Source: Geobacteraceae bacterium GWC2_55_20
GTDB taxonomy: Bacteria; Desulfobacterota; Desulfuromonadia; Geobacterales; Pseudopelobacteraceae
Direction of reading: 5' to 3'
Assembly (NCBI GenBank): GCA_001802125.1
Contig: MGZK01000019.1
Coordinates: forward strand, 1 to 32,170
Length of the DNA: 32,170 nt
Numbering within the stretch: the stretch's first letter is position 1; each line of letters opens with the position of its first letter. Of the stretch, positions 16,064 through 22,582 are shown one piece after another. The notes beneath the pieces are model-generated. The model did not search any database and had not been told where the DNA came from. It saw nothing but the letters and a program-made list of their open reading frames with translations. The translations under genes and the position numbers were made by a program.

Positions 16064-16350
16064 TAGAGTTCGCCACCAGTAACTTTCATTTCCTCCATGA
16101 TCTTGCGCTTACGGCCACACTTGCTCCCTTTTGCAACACCCTGTACGCTGCCAACTACTACAGTCGGTCGTGACTCAATCCATGCCAGCAGGTCACTCTC
16201 CAACCATGCACACAAACCGCCGCCGTTTTTACTCCCGCCAGTAGTGATATTTCTACGAGCTGGGAACTTGCCCTCTTTTTCCAATTGATATTGCACTGTG
16301 TTTGTCAGGCCGGTCATGTGAAGCATTTCTTTTCTACGTACGAATCTCAT
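16063..16350 (-). CDS. AlpA-like DNA-binding regulator
   Basis: This is a 95-residue protein. The N-terminal 55 residues follow the AlpA/MerR-like pattern (RKEMLHMTGLTNTVQYQLEK, then FPARRNI, then WLESDLLAWIESR). AlpA proteins activate excision or early genes of P4-like elements. The C-terminal tail is basic (GSKCGRKRKIM). AAGGAGG lies before the ATG. It stands directly upstream of the initiator gene, sharing one base with it, and may regulate replication. Confidence 0.75.
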   Translation of the reverse strand: MRFVRRKEMLHMTGLTNTVQYQLEKEGKFPARRNITTGGSKNGGGLCAWLESDLLAWIESRPTVVVGSVQGVAKGSKCGRKRKIMEEMKVTGGEL

Positions 16351-16632
16351 TTACGAATCCCTCCTTTTTTGGCTTGTCCGGTCGCTGCCGTGGCTGTAAT
16401 CAAGTATGAAGACCCCCGCCATTTTCGAGAAGAGTATAAAAGAGGATGAAACAGCATCTTTAGATACGTTCGTTATCATTCTACTTGTATTATTTTGAGT
16501 TACTAAGGCGGGTTTCTCTGATAATTCAGCACGTTCAAGTACTTTTGCTGTCAGCAGGGGGTAGCGGGTAGGATTCAGTGCCTTGACCGAATCCCCCCGC
16601 CTGGCTTTCTCCTTACAACTTGCTGCAAGCAT
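16351..16632 (-). CDS. Hypothetical 93-residue protein
   Basis: The frame ends directly before the AlpA-like ATG. The best start is ATG 16632 with AAGGA about 11 bases upstream, inside the end of the preceding gene. The sequence is mixed and globular-looking (KALNPTRYPLLTAKVLERAE, then FILFSKMAGVFILDY) without a known motif. The unusual 20-bp overlap and weak site keep confidence low; the stretch could also be an untranslated spacer. Confidence 0.42.
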   Translation of the reverse strand: MLAASCKEKARRGDSVKALNPTRYPLLTAKVLERAELSEKPALVTQNNTSRMITNVSKDAVSSSFILFSKMAGVFILDYSHGSDRTSQKRRDS

Positions 16633-16807
16633 CGTGATCGAGTTCCTTGATAATTGCCGAAAGCACATAGTTCGCGGTTATTAGCGGTTCGATATGAGAG
16701 CAGAAATCCATTTCAGCGCATTTCATAGCCTGGAGCTGCTCAGGAAGCTCTGCAATACTTGCCTGAATGCCATTTAAAGCGGCGGTTACCCTATCTATCA
16801 TTGTCAT
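16613..16807 (-). CDS. Small hypothetical protein (64 residues)
   Basis: This is a mainly helical protein with two cysteines (KCAEMDFCSHIEPL). It overlaps the gene before it by 4 bp (ATGA), as do most genes of this early cluster. No family is recognised. Confidence 0.6.
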   Translation of the reverse strand: MTMIDRVTAALNGIQASIAELPEQLQAMKCAEMDFCSHIEPLITANYVLSAIIKELDHDACSKL

Positions 16808-17109
16808 ATTGCACCGCCTTGAACTGGCTTATATTTTATCTCTGTGCCGGTTTGCAAAGCCCAAAGCGCCCAATCTCCGGCCTCTTCACCCATTCTTTCC
16901 GTAAGAGTCGCCAAGCAATTACAAACACATCCGACGCCGGTAATACGGTCATCAAAGCGTTTTTCCAGTCGGTTTTTTATCTCAGGCGGGAGATCATCCA
17001 GAATATCCCTGAATAGATAGACCTGCTCTTCGATGTGATTGAGCGCCCCAGATAACATGGCAAGGTGTTCTTGATGACGCTGGAATACGTGTGCGTTGAC
17101 GGTGATCAT
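16804..17109 (-). CDS. Hypothetical early protein (101 residues)
   Basis: This is a helical protein with a CVCNC cluster near residue 65. The first 50 residues (HQEHLAMLSGALNHIEEQVYLF) look like a helical hairpin. It is joined to its neighbours on both sides by 4-bp overlaps, so all three should be made together. No family is recognised. Confidence 0.65.
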   Translation of the reverse strand: MITVNAHVFQRHQEHLAMLSGALNHIEEQVYLFRDILDDLPPEIKNRLEKRFDDRITGVGCVCNCLATLTERMGEEAGDWALWALQTGTEIKYKPVQGGAI

Positions 17110-17519
17110 ATCGACACCTCCGTCTGGTACCGCAGCGGCGCTTCCCCAGCGACAAGCAACATCTCAAGGAGAGCGATATCTATTTCGCCGTTACCTGTTC
17201 TGTATTGCTCATCGAGTACCTGAATCCGGGCTTCGATAGATGTTATTGACCTTGAGAGCTTAGCCAGTTGCAGCGCTTTTTTGAATATTGCCGGTTGCGT
17301 CTCGTCGTTAAGAATTACGTCAAAATAAGTCTGTGGAACGGCTGTGACCTCTCTATCTTTGCTTATGCAGAGAATGTTTGACATCAGCTGTGCTTCAGTC
17401 CAGCAAAGCAAGCCGTGAAACTGGTCACGGTCAAGAATTGAAATGTCAGCTTTTGCGCCGGATAACTCCAGTTCAGGCGCAAGCTGGGCCGGTGGTACAT
17501 TGATTATGGTCAGGTTCAT
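17106..17519 (-). CDS. Hypothetical early protein (137 residues), translation probably controlled
   Basis: This is a soluble protein without recognised domains. ATG 17519 is chosen because AAAGGAG lies upstream. That GGAG is locked in a 6-bp hairpin (17526-17546), so translation of this gene and the genes coupled to it may be conditional. The gene begins a tight cluster that leads to the AlpA-like regulator, the initiator and dnaB. Confidence 0.65.
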   Translation of the reverse strand: MNLTIINVPPAQLAPELELSGAKADISILDRDQFHGLLCWTEAQLMSNILCISKDREVTAVPQTYFDVILNDETQPAIFKKALQLAKLSRSITSIEARIQVLDEQYRTGNGEIDIALLEMLLVAGEAPLRYQTEVSI

Positions 17520-17525
17520 CGAAAT

Positions 17526-17546
17526 AGCTCCTTTTTTTAGGGAGCT
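17526..17546 (-). promoter_or_regulatory. Hairpin hiding the Shine-Dalgarno sequence of the 137-residue gene
   Basis: On the minus strand AGCTCC pairs with GGAGCT around a 9-base A-rich loop. The second arm contains the GGAG used to start translation at 17519. The other arm abuts the -35 of the opposing small RNA promoter. Confidence 0.55.
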
Positions 17547-17573
17547 TGACAAGAAGGGAAGTTGCAGTATAAT
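17546..17573 (+). promoter_or_regulatory. Consensus sigma70 promoter of the antisense RNA
   Basis: TTGACA (17546-17551) and TATAAT (17568-17573) are both perfect hexamers, separated by 16 bp. It points against the leftward operon. No gene on the plus strand follows, only an intrinsic terminator some 70 bp downstream. Confidence 0.75.
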
Positions 17574-17579
17574 TCCTAT

Positions 17580-17652
17580 CAAGCTCTCTTCATTTGGTCA
17601 TGGTAGAGGTTGTAGCCCTTGAATGGTTCGAGCCATGCAGGGGCTTTTGTTT
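17580..17652 (+). ncRNA. Candidate antisense small RNA (about 70 nt) in the early-operon leader
   Basis: The transcript would begin near 17580 and end after a strong hairpin (17614-17626 with 17633-17645, 12 pairs including one G-U, one mismatch, loop TTCGAG) followed by TTTTGTTT. It is complementary to the operon mRNA between the 31-residue reading frame and the 137-residue gene. Antisense RNAs in such positions set copy number in plasmids and immunity in phage P4 and P1. Here it could limit expression of the replication genes; this is inference. Confidence 0.62.
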
Positions 17653-17746
17653 ATGCACCCATTGACAGAGCAACCGCCCGCCTTGTCGCCGATCTGCGTA
17701 ACTTCCATTTGAAAAACTCCCGGCGTATCGTAGCAATGATCTTCAT
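17651..17746 (-). CDS. Small basic leader peptide (31 residues)
   Basis: ATG 17746 overlaps the stop of the 156-residue gene as ATGA. The product is very basic, with 9 Arg or Lys in the first 23 residues (MKIIATIRREFFKWKLRR). Its stop lies at the terminator end of the antisense RNA. It may be a real micro-protein or serve only to carry ribosomes into the regulated leader. Confidence 0.4.
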   Translation of the reverse strand: MKIIATIRREFFKWKLRRSATRRAVALSMGA

Positions 17747-18213
17747 GATAATTTCACCTCGTACAGATCGTAAGACGCGAACAACATGTCCATTGCGTCC
17801 CACTGGTCGGCAAGGTTGCCAGCTATGGTGTTAATTGTGTGCAAGGCCGTCTCAATAACCTTATCGTCTGTGTAAGGGCACTCCCGCTCGATGGTGCGCT
17901 TGGTCAGAATTAATTCCATTGATGACCTGGTAAGTACTTCTAAAGAGTCTCTGAGTGTGTCGAGGAAATCTTTACCGGCTGGAATGGTGATAAAGTCTTT
18001 GCCTTCTACTGGCCGGTGACTTGCTCCGAGTCCGTTGGCGAATCTTGCTTCAGCAACGGTAGTGATGGCCTGCAATTCATCAAGGGTAATGCTTCCAAGC
18101 TCCTTCCCGGTTGCCGCAATCGCCTCAGACACAAGCTGAGTCATAGTGGGGTGGCAGTGTGCCAAGTAAGTCAGTGTTTCTGCCAATTGTGCCGCGATTC
18201 GTTTTGATTCCAT
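17743..18213 (-). CDS. Hypothetical early protein (156 residues)
   Basis: This is a mainly helical soluble protein without cysteine motifs or membrane segments. AAAGGGA lies upstream of the ATG. It is the last gene before the regulated leader of the operon. No family is recognised. Confidence 0.65.
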   Translation of the reverse strand: MESKRIAAQLAETLTYLAHCHPTMTQLVSEAIAATGKELGSITLDELQAITTVAEARFANGLGASHRPVEGKDFITIPAGKDFLDTLRDSLEVLTRSSMELILTKRTIERECPYTDDKVIETALHTINTIAGNLADQWDAMDMLFASYDLYEVKLS

Positions 18214-18248
18214 GTGAACTATCCCTTTTTCCTTTTGAAGTACCGCCG

Positions 18249-18500
18249 TTAAGCGGCCTGATTTAATCGTTTATGCTGCTGAAGGTTCTGGGCGGCATTT
18301 TCTTCAGGAGTGGCAAGTCGTGCGGCGTTGGGGAAAATCATCGAATGAATATCAAAGAGGATGTCCCGGACACTATCGGTGTCCCCTTCTTCAGAAGCAA
18401 AAATAGCCTCGTTAAGCATTGTGCCGATGTCGGCAAGGTTAACGTCCTGCTTGACTTCAAATCGGTTTGGGTCACTGCCTTTGCTGCCGTCGTTTTTCAT
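18249..18500 (-). CDS. Hypothetical early protein (83 residues)
   Basis: This is an acidic helical protein. ATG 18500 has AAGGAG nine bases upstream; a TTG six bases earlier is too close to that site. Nothing in the sequence points to a function. Confidence 0.62.
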   Translation of the reverse strand: MKNDGSKGSDPNRFEVKQDVNLADIGTMLNEAIFASEEGDTDSVRDILFDIHSMIFPNAARLATPEENAAQNLQQHKRLNQAA

Positions 18501-18537
18501 GCTCAATATCTCCTTTGCTGTACCGCCTGAGCGGGTG

Positions 18538-18732
18538 TTATGCTGAGTGAATTCTGTTGAATACTTCCCTGTACTCTCTGGACAATGACAGCAACTCCCC
18601 CACTGTCATACTGAGAAGCGGTTGATCTCCGTTATCAAGTAACCGCGCCAGCCCCGCCGTAAAGTGGCCGTTACTCCCGGCAATACTGCCGATCTCTTGA
18701 CAGACTTCAATCAACTGCGTTTCTGTTCTCAT
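18538..18732 (-). CDS. Small hypothetical protein (64 residues)
   Basis: It starts in an ATGA overlap with the excisionase-like gene and is therefore translated with it. It is a short helical protein (TQLIEVCQEIGSIAGSNGHF) with no recognised motif. Confidence 0.6.
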   Translation of the reverse strand: MRTETQLIEVCQEIGSIAGSNGHFTAGLARLLDNGDQPLLSMTVGELLSLSREYREVFNRIHSA

Positions 18733-18932
18733 GCTGCAAACCTTGTTTCATTTGTTTCCAAAAACTTGACCAGTTCAGACAGTCTGTACAAAATTTTGCC
18801 CCGTTTCACGCCGACTCTCGAAAAATTAGGGCCAGTTTTATTCATTCTCCATTTGTTAATCGTATTTTCTGTGACGCACAGGAATACCGCCGCTTGCTTT
18901 ACCGTCAGTGCCTTTTCTTCGTTCTCTGACAT
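18729..18932 (-). CDS. Excisionase-like helix-turn-helix protein, first gene of the leftward operon
   Basis: This is a 67-residue HTH_17/MerR-like protein: LTVKQAAVFLCVTENTINKW is the helix-turn-helix, followed by a wing and RLSELVKFLETNE. Proteins of this kind act as excisionases or early activators. AAGGGG lies before the ATG. It is the first gene after the operator region and opposite the repressor, the usual place for a cro or xis function. Confidence 0.75.
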   Translation of the reverse strand: MSENEEKALTVKQAAVFLCVTENTINKWRMNKTGPNFSRVGVKRGKILYRLSELVKFLETNETRFAA

Positions 18933-18967
18933 GCTGTTCCCCTTTCTAGTTCTTTCTAATTTATTGA

Positions 18968-19026
18968 CTAACTATTTATAGTTAGTTAGCATGGCGATTA
19001 TTGAGGTGTCAACTATAAATAGTTAG
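18968..19026. promoter_or_regulatory. Operator pair and early promoter between repressor and leftward operon
   Basis: O1 (18968-18985) reads CTAACTATTTATAGTTAG, with perfect 8-bp arms. O2 (19009-19026) has the same core, AACTATAAATAGTTAG. Their centres are 41 bp apart, about four helical turns. On the minus strand a perfect -35 TTGACA (19012-19007) touches O2, and a weak -10 (TAACTA, 18988-18983) overlaps O1, so bound repressor should block the leftward operon. The repressor's own ribosome site (19025-19030) overlaps O2, which suggests self-control. Confidence 0.75.
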
Positions 19027-19039
19027 GGGGTGTTTTTTT

Positions 19040-19540
19040 GTGGCTGCACAAGGAAGAGGTGGCGGGAGAACTCCTGACAGAGTTGTCGCTTTAATAAAAG
19101 AAGCTGTTGGAAAGTCCAGCCAATCGGCTGTCTCCAGAGAAACTGGATTAACCCAGTCTGCTGTCGGTAGGTATATGCAAGGCGTAGGAGAACCGTCGCA
19201 AGCCACCCTTAAAAAAATGTCTGATTATTTTGGCGAATCAGTTGAATGGTTGCGTGGCGGTAAACGTGCACTGAATGAGGGGTGGTCGGCATCACAAGAC
19301 TGTGAACGTTACCTGAAAACTTTGACGGATTTGATGGAAATTTACGAAATAGTACCGGCCAACCTTAAGGAGACTGTCCAGGATACCATTAGAACGAATC
19401 TTGACGAAGCGGATGACCTGATAAAATTTAACGGTGATAGTTTGAGCCGCGAATTAAAATTTGCCCTTATTGGTCTCATGTGTGAAGTGGAATGCGCAGC
19501 CGATCTCAAAAACTGGAAGAATGAAAGTAAAAACTCCTGA
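19040..19540 (+). CDS. Element repressor, XRE-type helix-turn-helix, no peptidase domain
   Basis: This is a 166-residue protein. Residues about 27-50 (SQSAVSRETGLTQSAVGRYM) are a helix-turn-helix of the XRE/cI type. The C-terminal half is acidic and helical and lacks the Ser-Lys peptidase of LexA/cI repressors, so classic RecA-driven self-cleavage is not expected. Satellite repressors such as Stl of SaPIs also lack it and respond to helper proteins. The start is GTG 19040 with AGGGGG nine bases upstream. It is divergent from the early operon across two operators. Confidence 0.8.
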   Translation: MAAQGRGGGRTPDRVVALIKEAVGKSSQSAVSRETGLTQSAVGRYMQGVGEPSQATLKKMSDYFGESVEWLRGGKRALNEGWSASQDCERYLKTLTDLMEIYEIVPANLKETVQDTIRTNLDEADDLIKFNGDSLSRELKFALIGLMCEVECAADLKNWKNESKNS

Positions 19541-19590
19541 CGGTTGCCTTATAATCTGAATAAAACTGAGTGAAACTAACAGCCGCTAGA

Positions 19591-19911
19591 ATGGATACCC
19601 AAATGAACCACGCGGATACATTGCGGCAAATGGCAGATTTGATTGACGAGAACGAAGCCCAGAGAATCAGGATCAGTGTTCTTGAGTTGGAGCTTCAGCA
19701 GGCAAAGAGCCGTCCGGTTAAGGAAGAAAAGGAATGGTACACGCCGAAAGAAGCCGCTGAGTACATCGGTCGCAGCACATCGTTTCTGGATAAAGACCAC
19801 ATGGAGTCAAACAAAAGCCCGGAGATTCCATTTACCAAACAAGGCAGTAGAACAATCCGGTATCGCAAGAGCGATCTCGATACATGGCTCAGCTCAAAGC
19901 AGAAGGCTTGA
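19591..19911 (+). CDS. Small DNA-binding protein, excisionase-like HTH_17
   Basis: This is a 106-residue protein. An N-terminal coiled coil (residues about 8-40) is followed by WYTPKEAAEYIGRSTSFLDKD, a MerR/HTH_17 helix-turn-helix, and a wing ending in YRKSDLDTWL. It may be an excisionase or a second regulator. No clear ribosome site is visible; ATG 19591 is preferred over the in-frame GTG 19570 and ATG 19603, but this is uncertain. It follows the repressor by 50 bp and may be co-transcribed. Confidence 0.7.
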   Translation: MDTQMNHADTLRQMADLIDENEAQRIRISVLELELQQAKSRPVKEEKEWYTPKEAAEYIGRSTSFLDKDHMESNKSPEIPFTKQGSRTIRYRKSDLDTWLSSKQKA

Positions 19912-20011
19912 ACCCCTTGCAATGGTTAGCGCCAAGTTGTCCGGCCAAGGGTAGCGTTTGAAACGCGACCCAGCCTGTTAAGGGCCACACTCGACAAGAG
20001 GAAACATAAGT

Positions 20012-20551
20012 ATGCAGCGTAATCGGACTCAGAAAATATTTGACACATGGCGGAAGGAAAACCGGCACCGGTTCACCTATCCCATGTACTTGAACGGCAA
20101 TCGGCGGCATGGACGCTACAGATTGAGCTTTGCAGGCATAACTCCGGAAATCCGTCTTCACTTGGTTCCGTCAAACTTTGGAGTCTGGGCATACGTCAAA
20201 ACCGGTAGAAGCGGCGGTGATGGCCTTGTAGAGTTCGATGTACTGGAAGAACGGCACCCGGTCACACGGAAATACTACTGTGGTTTTTGCACGGAACCAA
20301 TCTATTACGACACCCGCAGTGAATTGTGGATCAAGCACAGCTTTGAACCGCTGTTGGAATGGATGAATGAGAACTTCCAACCGGGAAAGTGGCTCTGCCT
20401 GTACGGTACTGATGAATGGATTCACAGTGTTAAAATCTTAAATGAGAGTGAGATGTTGCAGCATAGAGATAATTTGGAAAAGTACGACTTCTATTGTGCC
20501 ATGCCTGTTGTAAAGACGAAAGGTGGGCGGGTGATCGTAAAAAAGCTGTAA
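20012..20551 (+). CDS. Unrecognised 179-residue protein
   Basis: A good AGAGGAAA site stands before ATG 20012. The protein is rich in aromatic and basic residues and holds a CGFC pair near the middle, but no known domain. It lies between the repressor group and the toxin, where satellites and phages often carry accessory or defence genes. The 100 bp upstream hold only a small GCGTT/AACGC hairpin and no clear promoter. Convergent with the small RNA and toxin. Confidence 0.68.
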   Translation: MQRNRTQKIFDTWRKENRHRFTYPMYLNGNRRHGRYRLSFAGITPEIRLHLVPSNFGVWAYVKTGRSGGDGLVEFDVLEERHPVTRKYYCGFCTEPIYYDTRSELWIKHSFEPLLEWMNENFQPGKWLCLYGTDEWIHSVKILNESEMLQHRDNLEKYDFYCAMPVVKTKGGRVIVKKL

Positions 20552-20552
20552 G

Positions 20553-20672
20553 TAAAACAAAAGCCCCATGCAAAAAGCATGAGGCCTAATTCAAGTCCCC
20601 CGACTGCTTGTAATCGCGGTGCCGAGGGGCTGCTACCTTGCGGTAGTCTCACAAGCCCGATTGATCGGGAAC
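20553..20672 (-). ncRNA. Candidate pseudoknotted small RNA (about 120 nt) behind the toxin gene
   Basis: The transcript would begin near 20672 and end at an intrinsic terminator (stem 20563-20585 with a 5-base loop, then TTTTGTTTT). In RNA order it has a hairpin at 20669-20656, a 5-bp hairpin with a GCAA tetraloop (20646-20633), and two crossing pairings: GCTTGT/ACAAGC (20656-20651 with 20611-20606) and AGCCCC/GGGGACT (20631-20626 with 20600-20594). Crossing stems make an H-type pseudoknot. No open reading frame explains the region. It might be a toxin regulator, a phage C4-like antisense RNA or a new class. Confidence 0.7.
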
Positions 20673-20678
20673 AATTAC

Positions 20679-20707
20679 ATTCTAGTTTACGGTAATATCT
20701 TTGTCAA
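20679..20707 (-). promoter_or_regulatory. Strong sigma70 promoter of the pseudoknotted RNA, inside the toxin 3' end
   Basis: On the minus strand a perfect -35 TTGACA (20707-20702) and a -10 TAGAAT (20684-20679, one change from consensus) are 17 bp apart. The -35 lies within the last codons of the toxin gene and the -10 just after its stop. This separates the RNA from the toxin as its own transcription unit. Confidence 0.75.
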
Positions 20708-21112
20708 CTGCTGAAATCCCAGAGCATGAAGTGCACTGCGCTGGATAGCTTTGAAATCCTCATCTGAAACAGTTTGTGACGAATAAAGGCGCTTTCCTTT
20801 TACATCTTTTCCCATTTTCACCCTGTCCAGTCGATCAAGTGAGACAGTGGCAAGCATGTCGCACTTGGCCCATGTCGGTTTTGCAGATAATGGCCCTGGC
20901 AATGACGCCGGATCAAGACGGTGATGACACCCTTCAACCGGAACGGGCGGTGTTGTGGAGAGCGGCACTACAATACAAAGCTGTGTTTTGCGACGGGGGC
21001 GGGGTGAGATGACAACGACCGGGCGGCGCTTGACCATTTCAGGCGGCTTAAATCCTGTAGTGAAATCACATATGAGTACTGTTCCGGGGTTTGGGTGAAA
21101 CGTAAGCGGCAT
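20687..21112 (-). CDS. Solitary PemK/MazF-family toxin-like protein
   Basis: This is a 141-residue protein with the MazF/Kid pattern: GTVLICDF near the N-terminus, KRRPVVVIS (arginine near 30), VVPLSTTPP (Ser/Thr near 52), then WAKCDMLATVSLDRL. MazF proteins are mRNA-cutting ribonucleases in type II toxin-antitoxin systems. No MazE-like antitoxin frame lies on either side: upstream is the integrase, 65 bp away, and downstream a small RNA. ATG 21112 has GAGG upstream; a longer frame exists but lacks a site. The fold is shared with ToxN, whose antitoxin is a pseudoknotted RNA, so the neighbouring RNA is a notable partner candidate. Confidence 0.78.
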   Translation of the reverse strand: MPLTFHPNPGTVLICDFTTGFKPPEMVKRRPVVVISPRPRRKTQLCIVVPLSTTPPVPVEGCHHRLDPASLPGPLSAKPTWAKCDMLATVSLDRLDRVKMGKDVKGKRLYSSQTVSDEDFKAIQRSALHALGFQQLTKILP

Positions 21113-21177
21113 GGCAACCTCTATTAAAATCACGATGGAATTGAAAGTATCGGAACATTTCAGGAACATCAAGGGTA

Positions 21178-22356
21178 TTATTCGGCTACGGTCGCCTGTT
21201 CTACCCCTGCCATGCGTAACAGCTCTGCCGTGATAATCTCTGTGAATGGCCGTAATTCTTCCGGTGAGGGTATCGTATAGTTCTTGTCTGTGACTGATCC
21301 AGTGGGAATATGTGAAGTGAGGATATCAACAACGAAGCCAGGGCATAACAGCTTAGCAGTGGTAGTGAAGCGCTTACGCAGCATGTGAGGATATACCTTG
21401 ACGCCTTGCGCCACGAGCTGCCGATCAAAGTTTGATGTATTGGTTACATGCCCTGTACGGCTCTGTGTAGGGAATACCCATGCTGAACCTTGTGTTTGTT
21501 CTTTGCGGCGCTTCAGTAGCTCGACCACAAAGCCAGATAGCGGAATATACAGAGACTCGCCATTCTTCGTCTTTGCCACGAAGAGTGTTTTCTTTTCAAG
21601 GTCAATATCTTTCCATTGCAATTCAGCGCCGTTTGATTTCCGCATACCAGTGAATAGCAACAGTTTGTAGTAATCAGCACCGACGTTGCCCTTCAATGCG
21701 CCCAGGGCAGCATAAAAGGCGGGCATGGTTTCGGGAGCAACATTAACGCGGCGGGGCGGTTCTGGGTTCCACTTGATGCCGATAACCGGATTGATAGCAG
21801 GGCGCTTTAGTTCTTTCATGGAATATGATATTAAATAACTGAGCAGGCCGATTGCTCTGTTGGCTGCATAGGGCGCGGTTTTTGATATTTCCTTGAAACG
21901 CGTTTCTGCCATATCGGCGGTAATATCTTCGACACGTTTGTTCCACCAATCTTTGAAATGATTGAAATTGTACCCGTAGCTTCGTCTTGAAACTGCGTTC
22001 ATTGTCGAGGCGGCAAGGTAACTTTCAAAGACAGCAGACAGTATGCCGCGTTTATCTGAATTCTCGATTGTACGGCGTTTCTTGTCCAGGTTCGGATTGA
22101 CGCCTTTGCGAAGAGTGTCGAGGGCCTTGTGCAGTTCATCTCTTGCTTTCAACACTGAGACTTCAGGGAAGGTTCCAAGGCAGACGCGAATCAAGCGCCC
22201 GTGGACGCGCTTTTTGACAAAGAAGGTCTTTCTCCCTCCAGGCGATACCCTGACACCGAAAAGTTTGTCTTTTTCGTCGAAGTATTCAACCTGCTTGCCG
22301 GGAGTTGGTTCAAGGTCTTTGATACGGCGCTCTGTAAACCCGAATCGATCTGTCAT
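21178..22356 (-). CDS. int: P4-type tyrosine integrase
   Basis: This is a 392-residue site-specific recombinase. Residues 1-90 are the arm-binding domain (DUF4102-like, LFGVRVSPGGRKTFFVKKR). Residues about 105-190 are the core-binding domain, followed by the catalytic domain. The visible catalytic residues are R239 (FTGMRKSNGAEL), the lysine in AKTKNGES (262 or 264), H324 and R327 (HMLR), H349 and the nucleophile Y360 (DKNYTIP). The gene lies just inside the right end. An inverted AGGTAACT copy overlaps its ribosome site, so binding of integrase could shut off its own translation or transcription. It fits insertion into the 3' end of the small CxxC gene. Confidence 0.93.
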   Translation of the reverse strand: MTDRFGFTERRIKDLEPTPGKQVEYFDEKDKLFGVRVSPGGRKTFFVKKRVHGRLIRVCLGTFPEVSVLKARDELHKALDTLRKGVNPNLDKKRRTIENSDKRGILSAVFESYLAASTMNAVSRRSYGYNFNHFKDWWNKRVEDITADMAETRFKEISKTAPYAANRAIGLLSYLISYSMKELKRPAINPVIGIKWNPEPPRRVNVAPETMPAFYAALGALKGNVGADYYKLLLFTGMRKSNGAELQWKDIDLEKKTLFVAKTKNGESLYIPLSGFVVELLKRRKEQTQGSAWVFPTQSRTGHVTNTSNFDRQLVAQGVKVYPHMLRKRFTTTAKLLCPGFVVDILTSHIPTGSVTDKNYTIPSPEELRPFTEIITAELLRMAGVEQATVAE

Positions 22357-22359
22357 GGC

Positions 22360-22418
22360 AGTTACCTATTTTATGAAAAGTTCCCTTTTTTTGAGTCAAG
22401 GTAACTCCAAGGTAACTC
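22360..22418. repeat. Candidate arm-type sites at the right end
   Basis: AGGTAACT occurs inverted at 22360-22367 and twice directly at 22399-22406 and 22410-22417. The two direct copies form a perfect 11-bp tandem repeat CAAGGTAACTC (22397-22407 and 22408-22418). One more copy lies near the left end. No other feature is visible between the integrase start and attR. Confidence 0.6.
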
Positions 22419-22523
22419 TTTGAAAGATATTCAGTCAATAACAAAACATATCAGTATTGATAACACGCTGTATTTATGGGGTTTGTAATTCCTTGAAATG
22501 GACTGATAAGTATATAGGTCGTA

Positions 22524-22550
22524 ATGTACTGCCACGAATATAACAGCTAG
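22524..22550 (+). repeat. attR: right copy of the attachment repeat
   Basis: It carries the original host 3' end of the small CxxC gene (codons for MYCHEYNS and TAG) with C at three third positions where the left copy has T. The identical block CACGAATATAA is at 22533-22543. Confidence 0.8.
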
Positions 22551-22582
22551 TACCGTGTAACACTTTAATCTTCGCAAACAAA

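Larger units (their letters stand above)
2716..22550. mobile_element. Integrated phage-related element, probably a phage satellite (about 19.8 kb)
   Basis: The boundaries are the two copies of the 3' end of the small CxxC gene. Inside are a P4-type integrase next to the right end, a repressor/early-operon switch, an initiator with iterons, a DnaB-type helicase, tail-tube-like proteins, a peptidoglycan-hydrolase-like protein, a small terminase subunit, a PemK-like toxin, two small RNA candidates, a serine recombinase and a collagen-like lipoprotein. No large terminase, portal, capsid, head protease, sheath or baseplate wedge gene is recognisable. The length, the presence of TerS without TerL and the repressor lacking a self-cleavage domain resemble satellites such as PICIs. 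A deleted myovirus-like prophage is the alternative. Confidence 0.85.
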
